64,000 nucleotides of DNA, taken from the NCBI RefSeq assembly GCF_036417845.1, contig NC_089979.1, forward strand, positions 117,895,415-117,959,414, in the 5' to 3' direction. Under the pieces are notes generated by a model that made no database searches, was not told the origin of the DNA, and was given only the letters and a program-made list of their open reading frames with translations. Below, in pieces: positions 26,301 through 36,238 of the stretch. Position 1 is the first letter of the stretch; every line of letters begins with the position of its first letter. Both the position numbers and the translations under genes were made by a program. Source of the DNA: Apteryx mantelli. Lineage: Eukaryota; Chordata; Aves; Apterygiformes; Apterygidae.

Positions 26301-29300
26301 AGTTGCTAACTGAGAACTGTATGTGGGACACCATCAAAAACTAAGAACAAAAACTGTAAAAAAGAAAAAACATTCTAATAGATTTTCAGGCTTTGTCTGA
26401 CACTTCAAAATTGCAATGGCTGTCTTACAATGCTAGCCATGATGAACACGTAGGTATAAACAGAAACACTGTGAATGATGATACACCACCAATCAGCTCC
26501 TCACTTAATTTAAAAGGATTTTGTCTTATTTTCTCTGCAGGCAAGTTTTCCAAACCCATTTAATGATCCTGAATTTGCAGTGCAGGATTGTGTCTATGGT
26601 ACTAAAATATAGCATAGAATCAAACTCCTTTTGCTTGCAGCAAACCAGTATAAATTGTTTTTTTCTTGATAGTATTCAAATGCTTATGAAAATATTTAAA
26701 AAAAAAAAGATGACAGGAGAATCATTTTAGGGCATTGGCAAATCTGTCTATTCTCTTCTGAAACAAAACATGATGTCAGACTAGGTTACTCAAGCCAGCT
26801 AACCATCACTGTCCTTCTTAAGGAACTCGCTCACACTTATACAAGCACATTCTAAGAGGATCTTATTCAAGTAAAAAGAGCTGGGTTAACAAAAACCTAC
26901 TATTGGAACTTAATACTCGAATAATTTTCAAAACAAGTTTGAGGAGCAGTAGTCTCCATTAGCACAACTATTATCAGACCGCATATCTATTTGTGCCTTC
27001 GAAAAACTGATGTTAAATAGCTATTTAAATTTTATAGAAATTCTTAGCATGGTACCCATTCATTCATTACCAATGTTGAAGTGATTAATCTGTTACTAAT
27101 ATAGCTGAACTCATTCTAAACCTATACTGAAAACACTAGAAAGACTATTTACCATTCCCATCAGCTATATAAAAATATTCTCAAAATTTAGTATCTTTAT
27201 TACTTGCACTTTCACTATAATTACATACCCAGTTTGACAGATCCTCCAAAAAGTGATCCTTTATCAAAGGCATCTTTCCATGTAAATGTTACACAGATCT
27301 GAAAGTTATGAAAAAAGATATTTATTTATTAAATACAAAACATTCAGAAAATATCCCAAATTCACATATTTATCCTTTGTTATTCTAATTAAGAAAAACA
27401 TTTAATTCATCTGTAATAATATAAACATTCCAGGAATTTCAAGAAATCACTGAAAGGTTGCTTAAAAATTTTCTTCTATGTTTTTTCCTTCCTGTTAGTT
27501 TGCTCAAGACCTTTCAAGAAGCAAGATGCAGACACCCCTTCCCCAAGGGGTCTGACAGTCAGGTATGTTCACAGTTGAACTAAGCCACCCAACCACAGTT
27601 TCCACTGTTCCAAATTACCAACTTATTTGGAACTGCTTTGTAATACATTTTTTATGACATGCATATTAAAAGTGATTCAATAGGAGCACTGTCAGGAAAC
27701 ATACTCAGGAAAGAGAAAGCAGGTAAAACAGGTGTGTTTTAGGCTACACTTCTCAGCATTTATTTCAGAGACAATACAAATATTTCACAGAATCTGCTTT
27801 GAAGTTCCACAACTTGATTCTTTATTCAGGTGATCAAACTGATTGCAGGCAACTGCTATCAGCCCAGAAAAAGAGAAAAAGATCCCTCATTTTAAAAATG
27901 GCAGAGGAGAATAACTTAAGAAAGAGACAGGCCCACAGCACTGTTTGCTAACATATTTTCCTTTAGCAGCCAACCTCGTTCAAGAAGTTCTGGTCACCAG
28001 CTTTTTCATTCCATTGACTATTATAAATTGTTCCACTCAAGGGAGGATGATTTTCAGACCTTGCTCCTAAAGTTTGCCAGTTCTCCATGTCTCAAGGTTT
28101 GCAGATAACCACATCAAAACATGTACACACTGAAAATCCAAGTGAGTTCTTGGCTATAAGCTAATGCAGCTACGTACAAAGCTCAAATGAGCGTGAGCTG
28201 CAACAAAACCACTCCCTTACCCGCTACCTACAAGTCCCTGAGAGAAACACATTGTTTTTAATCATAACATCACCATTCAAATATGTTTTGGTTAAGAGAG
28301 AAATGGAAATTCTGTCCTATTTGTAAACACCTCCAAAGAAAACATGTCTTTTTCCTCCTAAATATAGAGACCTAAAGATCTATCCTAGTTTCCACCCAAG
28401 GAAAAAGGTTAAAGAAAGATGGTAGAAAAATACTTAATGAATATAATGCCTACAAAAAATTTTAGGTAATTTGTAGGTACAGAGACAGAAATAACACGGT
28501 AAACTCTTCAGGGGGTATAATCTGTTAGCTACTATGAATGAAACATCTGTTCTGCCTCAAAAACAGAAGATCACATTCCATCCACTACTAACTAACTTTT
28601 TTCCCCATACAAATTATGTTTAAAAAAGCCTCTATAATACAGTGTAAAACAGACTTCTCCTTGGAAAAAGAAGGGTTAAAGAGAATCTTTCAACAAAGTG
28701 CAGCTCCTTCTGAAATGGACAGCAGTGATTGCCAACCAAAGTCTAAACTTTTCTGAGCCCATGTTCTGGCATCTGTAAAATGAAGGCAGTTACAGCCACT
28801 AGAGGTGAAGTCTCAGTGCAGATTATTTGTGGCTATAGATTGAAAATAACCAGCGATTAGGAAAATAAGGCTCAAAGAGATTAAATGTCTTGCCCAAGAG
28901 AAGGTCTGTTTAGTGGATTAGATAAAGACTTGTCATACATCCTAGGTGCCATGACTATGATTACTACAGTTTAATAAAATATATTTTAACAGCTTGATAT
29001 ATCTTCTTACCTGATTTTCAGAGAATGGAAACTTTGGTTCAATAGAACACAGCTGATCATAGTACCTAAAAAAAAGAAAAAAAATAAATAAAAATTTTTA
29101 AAAAATTAAAAAAAAAAGAGCATACTATGAGAAAAAACAAATTGTGGGCTTTGTTTCTTCTATTGGCAGGGAAGGAAGAGGGCACAGAAATGTCCCACAC
29201 AAGTTACAGGGCTCATTCACAGCTAAGGAAGATCCCCTGGGGAGCTGCAGGACACGCACGGAAATTCTGCAGGTTCAAGGGGAGATAGTCTGTAAAGGTG

Positions 29301-32300
29301 AAACACTGAATCCCTGCCTCAGTCAGAAGCAGAAGAGTATCACAGACTAAGCTGACCCATTCCACTTTCAGAGGGAGGGTGGATTAGAAAAGAATATCAT
29401 GCAAAGGAGCCTCTGTACATACAAATGTGTGCAGGGAGACAAAGCATACATTAGATATTAAATCATGTTGCAAAAAGAAATTATATACAGCATTTAACTC
29501 GTATTAACAAGCTATACTACACACTCTTGATCTAATTATTATATCCCACTCCCCTACAATTTCCAAGTCATCTGTTTCAACTGCAGTCTCTTTGAAATAG
29601 ATGCCATTTGCCTTGCACAATATCAGCTGAAGAGCCTCACCCTAATAAAACTCTACTTGTAAGCTTAGTTTTCATTAGAGTACATTACAGCAGCCACAGT
29701 CAATTAGAACCAAAAGCTTCTCTACACCAATATTTGTCTACTCACAGTGGAAAATGTTTAGGAAAGAACATCAGAAAGACAGCAAGCATAGCATTTTAGC
29801 TATCACACAATTTAGCCAGACAACAAGGTTTTCCTAAGTTATACACCACATCTGCACTACTCATTAAACATGATAGGCTGGATGCAGAATAGAAAACCTT
29901 TAAACTGCCAACTGCTGGAAAAAGGTAACATGTGAAGCCCTGTTTCCTATACCATTCCTGCAGCACCTGTCACATGGGCATACACCCAACGTTGCAACGG
30001 TCAAATTTCTTTTTAACAATTTATATTCCCAACCTCCAACACAGGTTGTTGGCAGTAAGTTTCACAATCTGTGCGCTAAACTTAGTATACATTGTTCCTG
30101 TTTCCTTAAATTGTGTTGTTAAATAATAATCACTATTGATCTGGAAATGAAGCAGATGTACAAAGCCTGTACTCCTCTGACTATAAATGGTAATGTTTAA
30201 AAATTCAGAAAGCATTTGAAAAGGTCAGATGTGCAACATTAAAATAACCATTAGCATACTGTTCACTGAATTCTGCCTGTTGATATATATACTTGAACTT
30301 GTCCTACTTAAACTGTCCTACTGCAATTTTCAAGATACAACATACTATCAAAAGCTACAATAATCTGAAATAGGAACCCTGTGGAAGGTCTTCTACTAAC
30401 ATTTAAGTTAAAAGAAATTGTTCCTAAGAAAAAAAGACAGTCTGCAGAGGTTTACTGTGACAGTAGTTTACCAAGATTAACTTTTACTTTTAACAAACTA
30501 CCAAGTATGTGAAAGGCATAGTTGGAAGAAAAAAAAGAGGTATTTAATGTGGGTTTTTAAGTTACTAATATAACTTGTTTTCATTGTCTATGTGAAACTA
30601 TGAATCTGTACTCTAGCTTGTCATACTTCAGCATTAAGATTGCTGCAACAAAAGTGGTCATTACAAATTCAGATTTCAAATATACCTACACCAAGAGACT
30701 TTTTCTGTAAATCAAAGCTGTTTTTCAAAACAAAATATTGGCATGTCTCAGAGTTAAACTTTAAACTATGCGATAACACGAGTCACTCATTTCTTTCAAA
30801 ATTTATGAAGTGAGCACATTAAAGGTACTAGTTAAAAAAAAGTATGTGTACTTTTGGTAGAAGATTCTTTCATTTTCACCAATTTTCTTTCAATAGCTAG
30901 TCATATTTTGAAAGTACATGGCACTTTAAAAAAAAAAGTTATATTTTTCTCTATTGCATCTTTTCAAATGACCTTACATCCAAGCCTGATCTATAAACAA
31001 GTAGTACAGAACAGTATCCTTTTTGTAGTTAAGCAAATTCAGCTTTGTATGTTGATGCTCTCAACAGTAAGTTTGATCTAATTTATCACACCACCACACT
31101 CTTTTTTCCATTTCCTGACTGTTTTCACTGATGCAGATTAGTGCAGGCAGTACAAGAATTAGTTCACTAACTAATAATGCTGAAGATCATTTCAAAAGCT
31201 GGACTTAAAGTCTTCCTTCATTGTCTTTTGCTGATCTCAGCGCAATCTTTTTCACGTGCTACAATACAGAAAACAAGACTTTCCACGCTGCCTCCTCCCC
31301 TCCCAATTTAATTTGTCATCCAAAAGCCACCAATAAAGCCAGGTTGTCTTCCCACATTCCATGACTACCCAGTCCTCGTCTGCCATTAGGATAGAGGCAA
31401 GATGCAGATCTCATTAAATGGCCTTCTAAAGCCAGGTGCCCAGAAGTGTTGGCTGTTTGCAAACAGGCTATTCTTTGTCCACAGAACCACAAACTGAAAA
31501 AAAAAGAAATCAAAAAGGTGCATGTTCCTCCCAAACATGCACACTGCTCTATCACAGGGGCTTTAAAAAAAAATCAGAAGCATTTATGCTACTTTTTCAT
31601 TATTGTAAGTATGTGAGGACATTTCTTTTTTATTAATGAACTTCAAACTCTGTTCAAGATTTTAAGAGTTCCTTAAACCTCTGCAGGTCCCAAAAATGTA
31701 AAATCATTTAGTTATTGCTTAGCAGTAGCTAAACATTAATGTAAATGGTAAATGAAAATATTAGCCACATAACAGTGTAAAACTAGCAGCACAGAAAATA
31801 AAACTAAAGTTGTACAAAGATGGAAAACAGACTTTGAAGGAAAAAGGCATATCTGATGCACAGGTTAGTCATACACTGAAGAATGAGGGTAAACATAAAA
31901 AGGGTGTTATTTAAAATAAAATTTACAGAAAACTAACTATTGAGTAAAGAGAAAAAGAACAGACATTGCCACACAACACAAATGAGAGAGCAGGGAAATA
32001 GTAAATGCTGTGCCAAATTATTAATTAAATAAAAGCAAATAAACATATAAACTGCATGAGTTCCAGATACACCAACGAAAGGGAGAACAGATGACAGCAA
32101 AGCAGATGTAGTTCTCGAAGTACAGCTTCCTTTCAATAAAGCCAACATTACACACACAATGCTTAATAAAAATGAGATACAGCAGTCAAATGACTTGGAA
32201 GTTAAGGTCTTCATTATAATTTAATTAAAATACAAGTATATGCTTTATGCATGAAGAACCCCAAATCCTGTTCCTCCCTCAAAGAACCAAAAAGAAAAAA

Positions 32301-35300
32301 TCTCCTTCAAAAGAACATAAAAGATACCAGGATCTGTCTTCACTCTTTTTAGATAAGCACTGTAGCACTGAACTCACAGCTGGAAACCAGAACGGCAACT
32401 TTAAGCCCACAGAGAATTTGACCATTCAAAACAAATCCACATCTCCCCTTCTTTCTTTTTAAAAGAGCTACAAGAGGTGTTAGCAAAATTAAACTGCTTA
32501 AACTCATTCCACCATCCTATCCCTTCAGGAAAAAGGGCACTGAGTCCTGGTTATCTTTAACATTAAAAGAGGAAGCAAGGAAATCCTTGAAGCTATAATT
32601 ATACTACAGAAAAACTCAGCACTTCATCAAATTTGGTATGACAGAATACAGAATTTAAGGGGAAACATCTGTACCAAGCTCACCTACACTCTACCTTCAG
32701 AGCACTAAAATTCTCACAAAACAAAGTTTCAAAGCAGATAGAGTTTTCCCAGTTACATGGTGCCCCAGCTCCACTTTTCAGTGGGGAACAACAAATACTT
32801 CTCCAGCAGAAGCAGCTGTGTTCACTGGTCAAACGCTAGCGTATCATACATTTTCATGGCTTTACTGTTCCATGTTTGCCTAGGTAATGGGGCTGCAACT
32901 GAGTACATTTCTTATATAAAACCAATCAAATTCTACAGTAATTACTCAGCAAAATGAGGCTCTTAAAGATTGCAAAATACTGGGAAATCATAATTAATTA
33001 GCAGCAGATTAATCCCTAATTTCTCAACAGTTAAACAGTCTACAGTGCTGTACTTGGCGTGGCGTATAAAAAGTCATATGGAAATAAACGTATGCAAAGG
33101 GTATCCATATTATAAATAGCTCTTTCAACCTTGCCTACTTCACTAACCAAAGTTTTAAACACGGTGCATGTAAACTCCAACTTTAACTAAAATCTTGCTA
33201 AAGTAGTACTTAAACACAAGACTTAGCACAACTGTTAAATAGCAACAGAAAAGTACTTGAAATCGAAGGGAGAAAGGAACTTTCAGAAGAATTGCAAGGA
33301 AGTCAAAAGCTTTTGTTCTTTCAATTATAAGCTTAGCTGGATACTTCTATCCAAGCCTCTGAGTGTGTAGATAGGCTGACTTTCTAAAATAACTGTATTT
33401 TACAGACTATTAACAGAATATATGTGTGTATATATATACAAAAATACACATATATATATATAAAACAAAATATTCTTACAGAATATTTTACAGAAGAACA
33501 GAATATTATACAGAAGAACAGAATTTACTTTTCAACATCTGTAATGAATACAAATGGTCAGACAGCGACATCATTCATAAATTTTGTTACAGAAAAGAGA
33601 AAACATACATTTGACAGTTTTATGTTCTCTCTCATTTAAGTACATTTTAAGCCTGATTCTTTTCTGTATTTCTGCCTGTAGGACTGTGAAGTACTATGAA
33701 ATAAACATCATAAAAAGATTTTAGTAATTAATCCTGAATTTACAGTTAATTCAGACCTTCACTATATCTCACTCCCACTATAAAGGGAGCAGAGAGACAT
33801 TCTCAAACGGTATCATTTTAAATGCAGATGCTTTCTGAGAGAACTCCACGGTGCTGCTTCTGTGGTGCAGGGACATCATTTCTTGTTCACACATTATGTG
33901 GCACCAGTGTGGTGTCACATTCAACCTCGACTACTATCACAGCACCTGGGCAAGCTGAAGTCTTCTGCTGATCACTGGTCAACAGCAGTGAGAACAGATC
34001 TGTTCACCTTAGCTGTTCTCTGCATATGGAGATAACTGCAAAGGAAAACTGGTGATCATTCAATTGCAAGCACCTTCCCTTCTTTATTCAGAGAGAAAAC
34101 CTGAGGTGAAGTTGCACACTATGGCTTGAAATCATTTAATGATCTACTAGCATCAGAAGTGAGGTCCCATTCAGCCGCTTTGGCTTTCAGTCATGCTCCT
34201 TCTATCCTCTTTTCTGCCAGCTCTGATGTTCATCTGACCTTGCAGTGAACTCATTCAAGTTGCTCGCCTATTAGGGAGTCGTTTACATCTTTTGGTGGGT
34301 TAGCTGCCTTCCAGAACTGGCATAAGAGAAAGGCCAGAACTGAAGAAACAGACGAAAAAAGCAGGACTTCCTCCTTTTGGCAGGGGAAAGCTGTTAGATA
34401 AAGTCACATGATGTGACTGGGCCAAACAGGTATTTCAGATAGAAACTCATCACAAACCCGGTCAGCACCATTAGAAAAGGAAGTTAAATGCCAGTGTTTG
34501 AGAGAAGAGAATACTGTGCCTTTCAGCTTGGCTAGCAGAGCCAATCTTTCATTTCATAGATTCTCATTATTTCCCTGACCTTCAAAAAGCATACACAGTA
34601 ATACCTCCAAAAGCATACACAGGAATAAACAAGAATAGAACAGGAAACTAGAGATACTATAAAGCACAGTGATCAGTACAGTCATAGGTTTAGAGTCCAA
34701 ACACCCGGTGAAGGGTTGATAAGCTCAAAAAAAAAAAAAATCAGTAACTTGCTTTCTTTATATGTTGTCACTTATTTCTTTTATATTTCTTTTTTTTTTT
34801 TCTAATTTTAAAAGCACAGAATATAGCAGTGAACATCAAATGTATTGATAGTGGTCCATGATAATATTTCAGAGATCTGTCACATCTACAGATGTCATTT
34901 TTCCCTGTGCTAGCAAATGTCTTCACTCTTTTTCTTTTTTTAAATAAAAAAACTTGGTGCTGCTATGTCAAAACTCAAGAGTTTTAACAAAATCATATTC
35001 TGGTATCACAGATCTTTGATTCCAAATTGGCAAATAAAAGTATGTATGCAGTACTCAGTTAATTTTAATTAATTAATCCAAATGGCTTCTGCAGGTAAGG
35101 AGCTAGAAGTAAATGGGCTTAAAATGTTGCCAACATTAAAAAACAGAATGACAGGATTACTACCATAAGTCAATACTGCAATTTGCAAATGTTACAGAGA
35201 GATGGAAAAGAGTAAGTGCTTCTGTAGATGGTGGAGAAGGTTATACAGAGCAGTCTCTATAGAGTATACTAGGCAGAAGGTGTAAATTTATCTTTTGCTT

Positions 35301-36238
35301 ATCTAACCTGCAAGAAGCCTGGCACAACAATGGCACCAATAAACTTTCTGATAACAAATAGAGTCTGCTAAGTTGGAAATAAGACTGTAGCTTGGAAAAG
35401 GCAGTGAGCTACCAAACACAGAAAACAACTTAGAAGAAGGAAAATAAGACGGGGGGGGGGGAGGGGGGAAGCTGATGAGAAACGTGACAACAATGACAGA
35501 TCACGGGAAGATGTCACGCCGAAGCAAATGACACATCTGCTCTTTTCTGAGGGCAATCAGCAATTACTACCCAGACCCAACAGCAAGTGGCACATTACAA
35601 ACAGGCAAGGAGGAAGCTCGCCCTTGCCAACCTGTCATACTGCTCGCCCAGCACAGTCATCCCAGGGCACCGCACGACGCCACGCAGCCCAGCCGAGCCG
35701 TGCAGTACGGGGGCAGAGGCCCACAGCATGGCCGCGCTGCCCCAAACACGGCGCGGCGGAGACCCCGCAACCCACCGGGCCGCCCCCGGCGCCCACCTTC
35801 CGCCTACCCGGCGGAGCGCCGCCGGCCCCGCCCACACCTGCGCCGGCCCCGCCCACGGGCCCCTCCGCTCGCGCAGGGCACCTGGAGGGGAAGGAGGTGC
35901 GCGCGCGCGCGCGCCCGCCTTCTTCCTCCCCCCCTCCCCCCTCGCGCTCCTCCCGGAGGCCGGGAGGGGGAGGGGGCGAGGGGCCGCGCGCTGGCCGTTG
36001 GGGGCCTGGCGCCCTTCCCCTCCCCCCGCTACCTCAGGAGCGTCTCCAGCGAGCTGTCGTGCTTGTCGAGCGGGCGGCCCAGCGCGCTCTTGCGCAGCTT
36101 GCTGAGCTCCTCAGCCGCCCGGCAGTGCTCGGCCTGGGCGTCCCCGCTGGGGTAGCTCTGCTGAATGAACTTGTTCAGCGGCTTGGCCAAGTCCACCTCC
36201 GAGGCCTTCTTCAGCTGCACCGAAATAAAGTTCGTCAT
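5151..36238 (-). CDS. PDCD6IP: PDCD6IP (ALIX), complete 18-exon coding region
   Basis: ALIX is a cytosolic ESCRT adaptor that links TSG101/ESCRT-I and cargo to CHMP4/ESCRT-III in multivesicular body sorting, exosome release, membrane repair and abscission. The coding exons, 5' to 3', are 36033-36238, 29011-29065, 27229-27298, 23887-24014, 23174-23327, 20471-20571, 18422-18538, 16524-16746, 15638-15761, 14718-14895, 14150-14261, 13185-13354, 12143-12391, 10603-10737, 9624-9718, 6577-6709, 6062-6267 and 5151-5319. They sum to 2,625 nt, i.e. 874 residues plus TAA, without a frameshift or internal stop. Layout by homology: Bro1 domain about residues 1-360, V domain about 363-701, Pro-rich tail 702-874. 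Key residues are present: CHMP4-binding F198, I211 and L215; Y318 (human Y319); YPXL-pocket F675 (human F676); PSAP 716-719 for TSG101; PTPAPR 742-747 for CIN85/CD2AP; PARPPPP for endophilin; GPPX3Y 808-814 for CEP55. Identity is certain to family level; exon edges come from splice sites plus phase. Confidence 0.97.
5320..6061 (-). other. PDCD6IP intron 17
   Basis: GT-AG intron of 742 bp in phase 2. It has a C9 run and A-rich tracts near its 3' end (plus strand 5331-5361). No other feature was seen. Confidence 0.9.
6062..6267 (-). CDS. PDCD6IP: PDCD6IP coding exon 17
   Basis: This 206-bp exon encodes residues 751-818 plus two bases of Gly819. It opens [13 protein letters not shown], the endophilin SH3 ligand, and closes [13 protein letters not shown], which includes the CEP55 motif GPPX3Y and the ALG-2-binding Pro/Tyr segment. 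Between them lies a low-complexity Ala/Ser/Pro/Thr stretch (about 764-804) that does not align residue for residue with the human equivalent. The acceptor is TTCTTAG|GGG and the donor CAGG|GTAAGC. Confidence 0.95.
6577..6709 (-). CDS. PDCD6IP: PDCD6IP coding exon 16
   Basis: This 133-bp exon completes Lys706 and encodes [20 protein letters not shown] through APRTIV (residues 707-750), the start of the Pro-rich region. It holds the TSG101-binding PSAP motif (716-719) and PTPAPR (742-747), the CIN85/CD2AP-type SH3 ligand. The acceptor is TTTAATAG|A and the donor GTG|GTAAAT. Confidence 0.95.
7288..7311. repeat. C9-A7-G8 inverted repeat
   Basis: A run of nine C (7288-7296), seven A (7297-7303) and eight G (7304-7311), read directly. 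It is a perfect 8-bp self-complementary stem with a 7-nt loop, inside PDCD6IP intron 15. It is also a plausible site of replication slippage or assembly error. Confidence 0.9.
9624..9718 (-). CDS. PDCD6IP: PDCD6IP coding exon 15
   Basis: This 95-bp exon encodes [20 protein letters not shown] through RDELL (residues 675-705), plus two bases of Lys706. F675 is the counterpart of human F676, the centre of the pocket that binds YPXnL late-domain motifs. The acceptor is CACTAG|TTC and the donor TTAA|GTAAGA. Confidence 0.96.
9719..12142 (-). other. PDCD6IP introns 14 and 13
   Basis: Intron 14 is 9719-10602 (884 bp); intron 13 is 10738-12142 (1,405 bp); exon 14 lies between. The contents are AT-rich unique sequence with poly-A runs at about 11808-11825 and 11963-11976. 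No embedded gene was recognised. Confidence 0.9.
10603..10737 (-). CDS. PDCD6IP: PDCD6IP coding exon 14
   Basis: This 135-bp exon (45 codons, phase 0) encodes [20 protein letters not shown] through NLKEGTK (residues 630-674), V domain. The acceptor is the weaker TTTTAAG|AAT and the donor AAG|GTACAG. Human starts this exon VSHQEF, so the first two residues differ. Confidence 0.95.
12143..12391 (-). CDS. PDCD6IP: PDCD6IP coding exon 13
   Basis: This 249-bp exon (83 codons, phase 0 at both ends) encodes [20 protein letters not shown] through LLKNIQ (residues 547-629). It is the long V-domain coiled-coil arm, rich in charged heptads. The acceptor is TTGCCTAG|GTT and the donor CAG|GTACAA. Confidence 0.96.
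13185..13354 (-). CDS. PDCD6IP: PDCD6IP coding exon 12
   Basis: This 170-bp exon completes Glu490 and encodes residues 491-546 ([17 protein letters not shown]...KTLQGSE), V domain. The acceptor is ACCACCAG|AG and the donor GAG|GTAAAG. The opening residues ([10 protein letters not shown]) differ from the human GTNFRTVLDK recalled from memory more than most of the gene does. Confidence 0.95.
14150..14261 (-). CDS. PDCD6IP: PDCD6IP coding exon 11
   Basis: This 112-bp exon encodes [20 protein letters not shown] through LYKPLRA (residues 453-489), plus the first base of Glu490, in the V domain. The acceptor is CTTGTAG|TCA and the donor GCAG|GTAAAG. Confidence 0.95.
14718..14895 (-). CDS. PDCD6IP: PDCD6IP coding exon 10
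   Basis: This 178-bp exon completes Gly393 and encodes [20 protein letters not shown] through NREILDE (residues 394-452), V-domain helices. The acceptor is TTTTCAG|TGT and the donor GAA|GTAAGC. The intron just downstream opens with a long A-rich stretch in transcript sense (T/G-rich on the plus strand at 14631-14682). Confidence 0.96.
14896..16523 (-). other. PDCD6IP introns 9 and 8
   Basis: Intron 9 is 14896-15637 (742 bp) and intron 8 is 15762-16523 (762 bp), separated by exon 9. Both are unique AT-rich sequence with standard splice sites; nothing else was seen. Confidence 0.9.
15638..15761 (-). CDS. PDCD6IP: PDCD6IP coding exon 9
   Basis: This 124-bp exon completes Asp352 and encodes [20 protein letters not shown] to NLAN (residues 353-392), plus two bases of Gly393. 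It is the start of the V domain. The acceptor is ATTGTAG|AC and the donor AATGG|GTAAGT. Confidence 0.96.
16524..16746 (-). CDS. PDCD6IP: PDCD6IP coding exon 8
   Basis: This 223-bp exon encodes residues 278-351 ([20 protein letters not shown]...VPLSQKFT) plus the first base of Asp352. It spans the end of the Bro1 domain and the linker to the V domain. Y318 in [10 protein letters not shown] matches human Y319, the Src-family site. The acceptor is TTTTCAG|CAT and the donor ACTG|GTAAGC. Confidence 0.96.
16747..18421 (-). other. PDCD6IP intron 7
   Basis: GT-AG intron of 1,675 bp. A near-tandem duplication (shared 13-mer starting CACGATTG at 16861 and 16895) and a G14 run at 18382-18395 close to the donor are the only structures noted. 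Confidence 0.9.
18382..18395. repeat. G14 homopolymer
   Basis: Fourteen consecutive G on the plus strand, i.e. C14 in transcript sense, about 26 nt past the exon 7 donor. The base count was read directly; such runs are prone to sequencing length error. Confidence 0.9.
18422..18538 (-). CDS. PDCD6IP: PDCD6IP coding exon 7
   Basis: This 117-bp exon (39 codons, phase 0 at both ends) encodes [20 protein letters not shown] to RLQ (residues 239-277) of the Bro1 domain. The acceptor is TTTCCAG|GAG and the donor CAG|GTGGGT. A 14-base C run (transcript sense) begins about 26 nt inside the following intron. Confidence 0.96.
18539..20470 (-). other. PDCD6IP intron 6
   Basis: GT-AG intron of 1,932 bp, AT-rich, with an (AT)13 microsatellite at 19701-19726 and a G-rich low-complexity patch at about 18908-18932. 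No embedded gene was seen. Confidence 0.9.
19701..19726. repeat. (AT)13 microsatellite
   Basis: Thirteen uninterrupted AT dinucleotides in PDCD6IP intron 6, read directly. Confidence 0.95.
20471..20571 (-). CDS. PDCD6IP: PDCD6IP coding exon 6
   Basis: This 101-bp exon completes Asp205 and encodes [20 protein letters not shown] to LPK (residues 206-238). I211 and L215 correspond to human I212 and L216, the other two CHMP4-binding residues. The acceptor is CCCCCAG|AT and the donor AAG|GTTAGT. Confidence 0.96.
20572..23173 (-). other. PDCD6IP intron 5
   Basis: GT-AG intron of 2,602 bp. A moderately GC-richer part at about 20680-21260 contains open frames on both strands, but none resembles a known protein. 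The rest is AT-rich unique sequence. Confidence 0.9.
23174..23327 (-). CDS. PDCD6IP: PDCD6IP coding exon 5
   Basis: This 154-bp exon encodes residues 154-204 ([10 protein letters not shown]...FFLKATR) plus the first base of Asp205. It contains F198, equivalent to human F199 in the CHMP4-binding hydrophobic patch. The acceptor is TTTAG|TTT and the donor AGAG|GTAAAT. Confidence 0.96.
23328..27228 (-). other. PDCD6IP introns 4 and 3
   Basis: Intron 4 is 23328-23886 (559 bp) and intron 3 is 24015-27228 (3,214 bp), separated by exon 4. A short (AT)n lies at about 23790-23804. No embedded gene or recognisable transposon was seen. Confidence 0.9.
23887..24014 (-). CDS. PDCD6IP: PDCD6IP coding exon 4
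   Basis: This 128-bp exon encodes residues 111-153, beginning [15 protein letters not shown] and ending KHYQ, in the TPR-like helical core of the Bro1 domain. The acceptor is ATTGCAG|CT and the donor CAG|GTACAG. It is near-identical to the mammalian protein. Confidence 0.96.
27229..27298 (-). CDS. PDCD6IP: PDCD6IP coding exon 3
   Basis: This 70-bp exon encodes [20 protein letters not shown] and then VKL (residues 88-110), plus the first base of Ala111, in the Bro1 domain. The acceptor is TTTCAG|ATC and the donor CTGG|GTATGT. Human has L where this sequence has V90. Confidence 0.95.
27299..29010 (-). other. PDCD6IP intron 2
   Basis: GT-AG intron of 1,712 bp that includes a MIR-like SINE remnant at about 28855-28960. 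Otherwise it is unique AT-rich sequence. Confidence 0.9.
28855..28960 (-). mobile_element. MIR-like SINE remnant
   Basis: The plus strand reads like the reverse complement of the MIR/CORE-SINE family: GGAAAATAAGGCTCAAAGAG, then ATTAAATGTCTTGCCCAAG, then a degraded body. This parallels the MIR pattern of GAGGAAACTGAGGC, AGAGATTAAGTGACTTGCCC and so on. The match is by eye against a remembered consensus, and the copy is old and gapped. MIRs occur at low copy in birds and other amniotes. Confidence 0.55.
29011..29065 (-). CDS. PDCD6IP: PDCD6IP coding exon 2
   Basis: This 55-bp exon completes Arg69 and encodes [18 protein letters not shown] (residues 70-87) of the Bro1 domain. The acceptor is TTTTTTAG|G and the donor CAG|GTAAGA. 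It is too short to stand out as an open frame and was found by homology and phase. Confidence 0.95.
29066..36032 (-). other. PDCD6IP intron 1
   Basis: The largest intron at 6,967 bp, GT-AG, phase 2. It contains a TA/TG-rich low-complexity stretch (33421-33462), a 20-bp tandem repeat (33481-33528), an A14 run near 34727-34740, a G11 run (35451-35461), a (GC)8 tract (35899-35914) and, near exon 1, the downstream half of the CpG island. No nested gene was recognised. Confidence 0.9.
33481..33528. repeat. 20-bp tandem repeat, about 2.4 copies
   Basis: The unit GAATATTTTACAGAAGAACA (33481-33500) is followed by a copy with one mismatch (33501-33520) and a partial third (33521-33528), directly after a TA-rich low-complexity stretch. 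Read directly. Confidence 0.9.
36033..36238 (-). CDS. PDCD6IP: PDCD6IP coding exon 1
   Basis: This exon encodes residues 1-69, starting [11 protein letters not shown] and ending LETLL plus the first two bases of an Arg codon (phase 2). It is the N-terminal part of the Bro1 domain. The start codon has G at -3 and A at +4, an adequate Kozak context, and matches the human start [11 protein letters not shown]. The donor reads CTGAG|GTAGC. The exon is one codon shorter than human around residues 32-36 (SGDAQAEHC here, against SGGEEQAQYC recalled for human). Confidence 0.96.
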
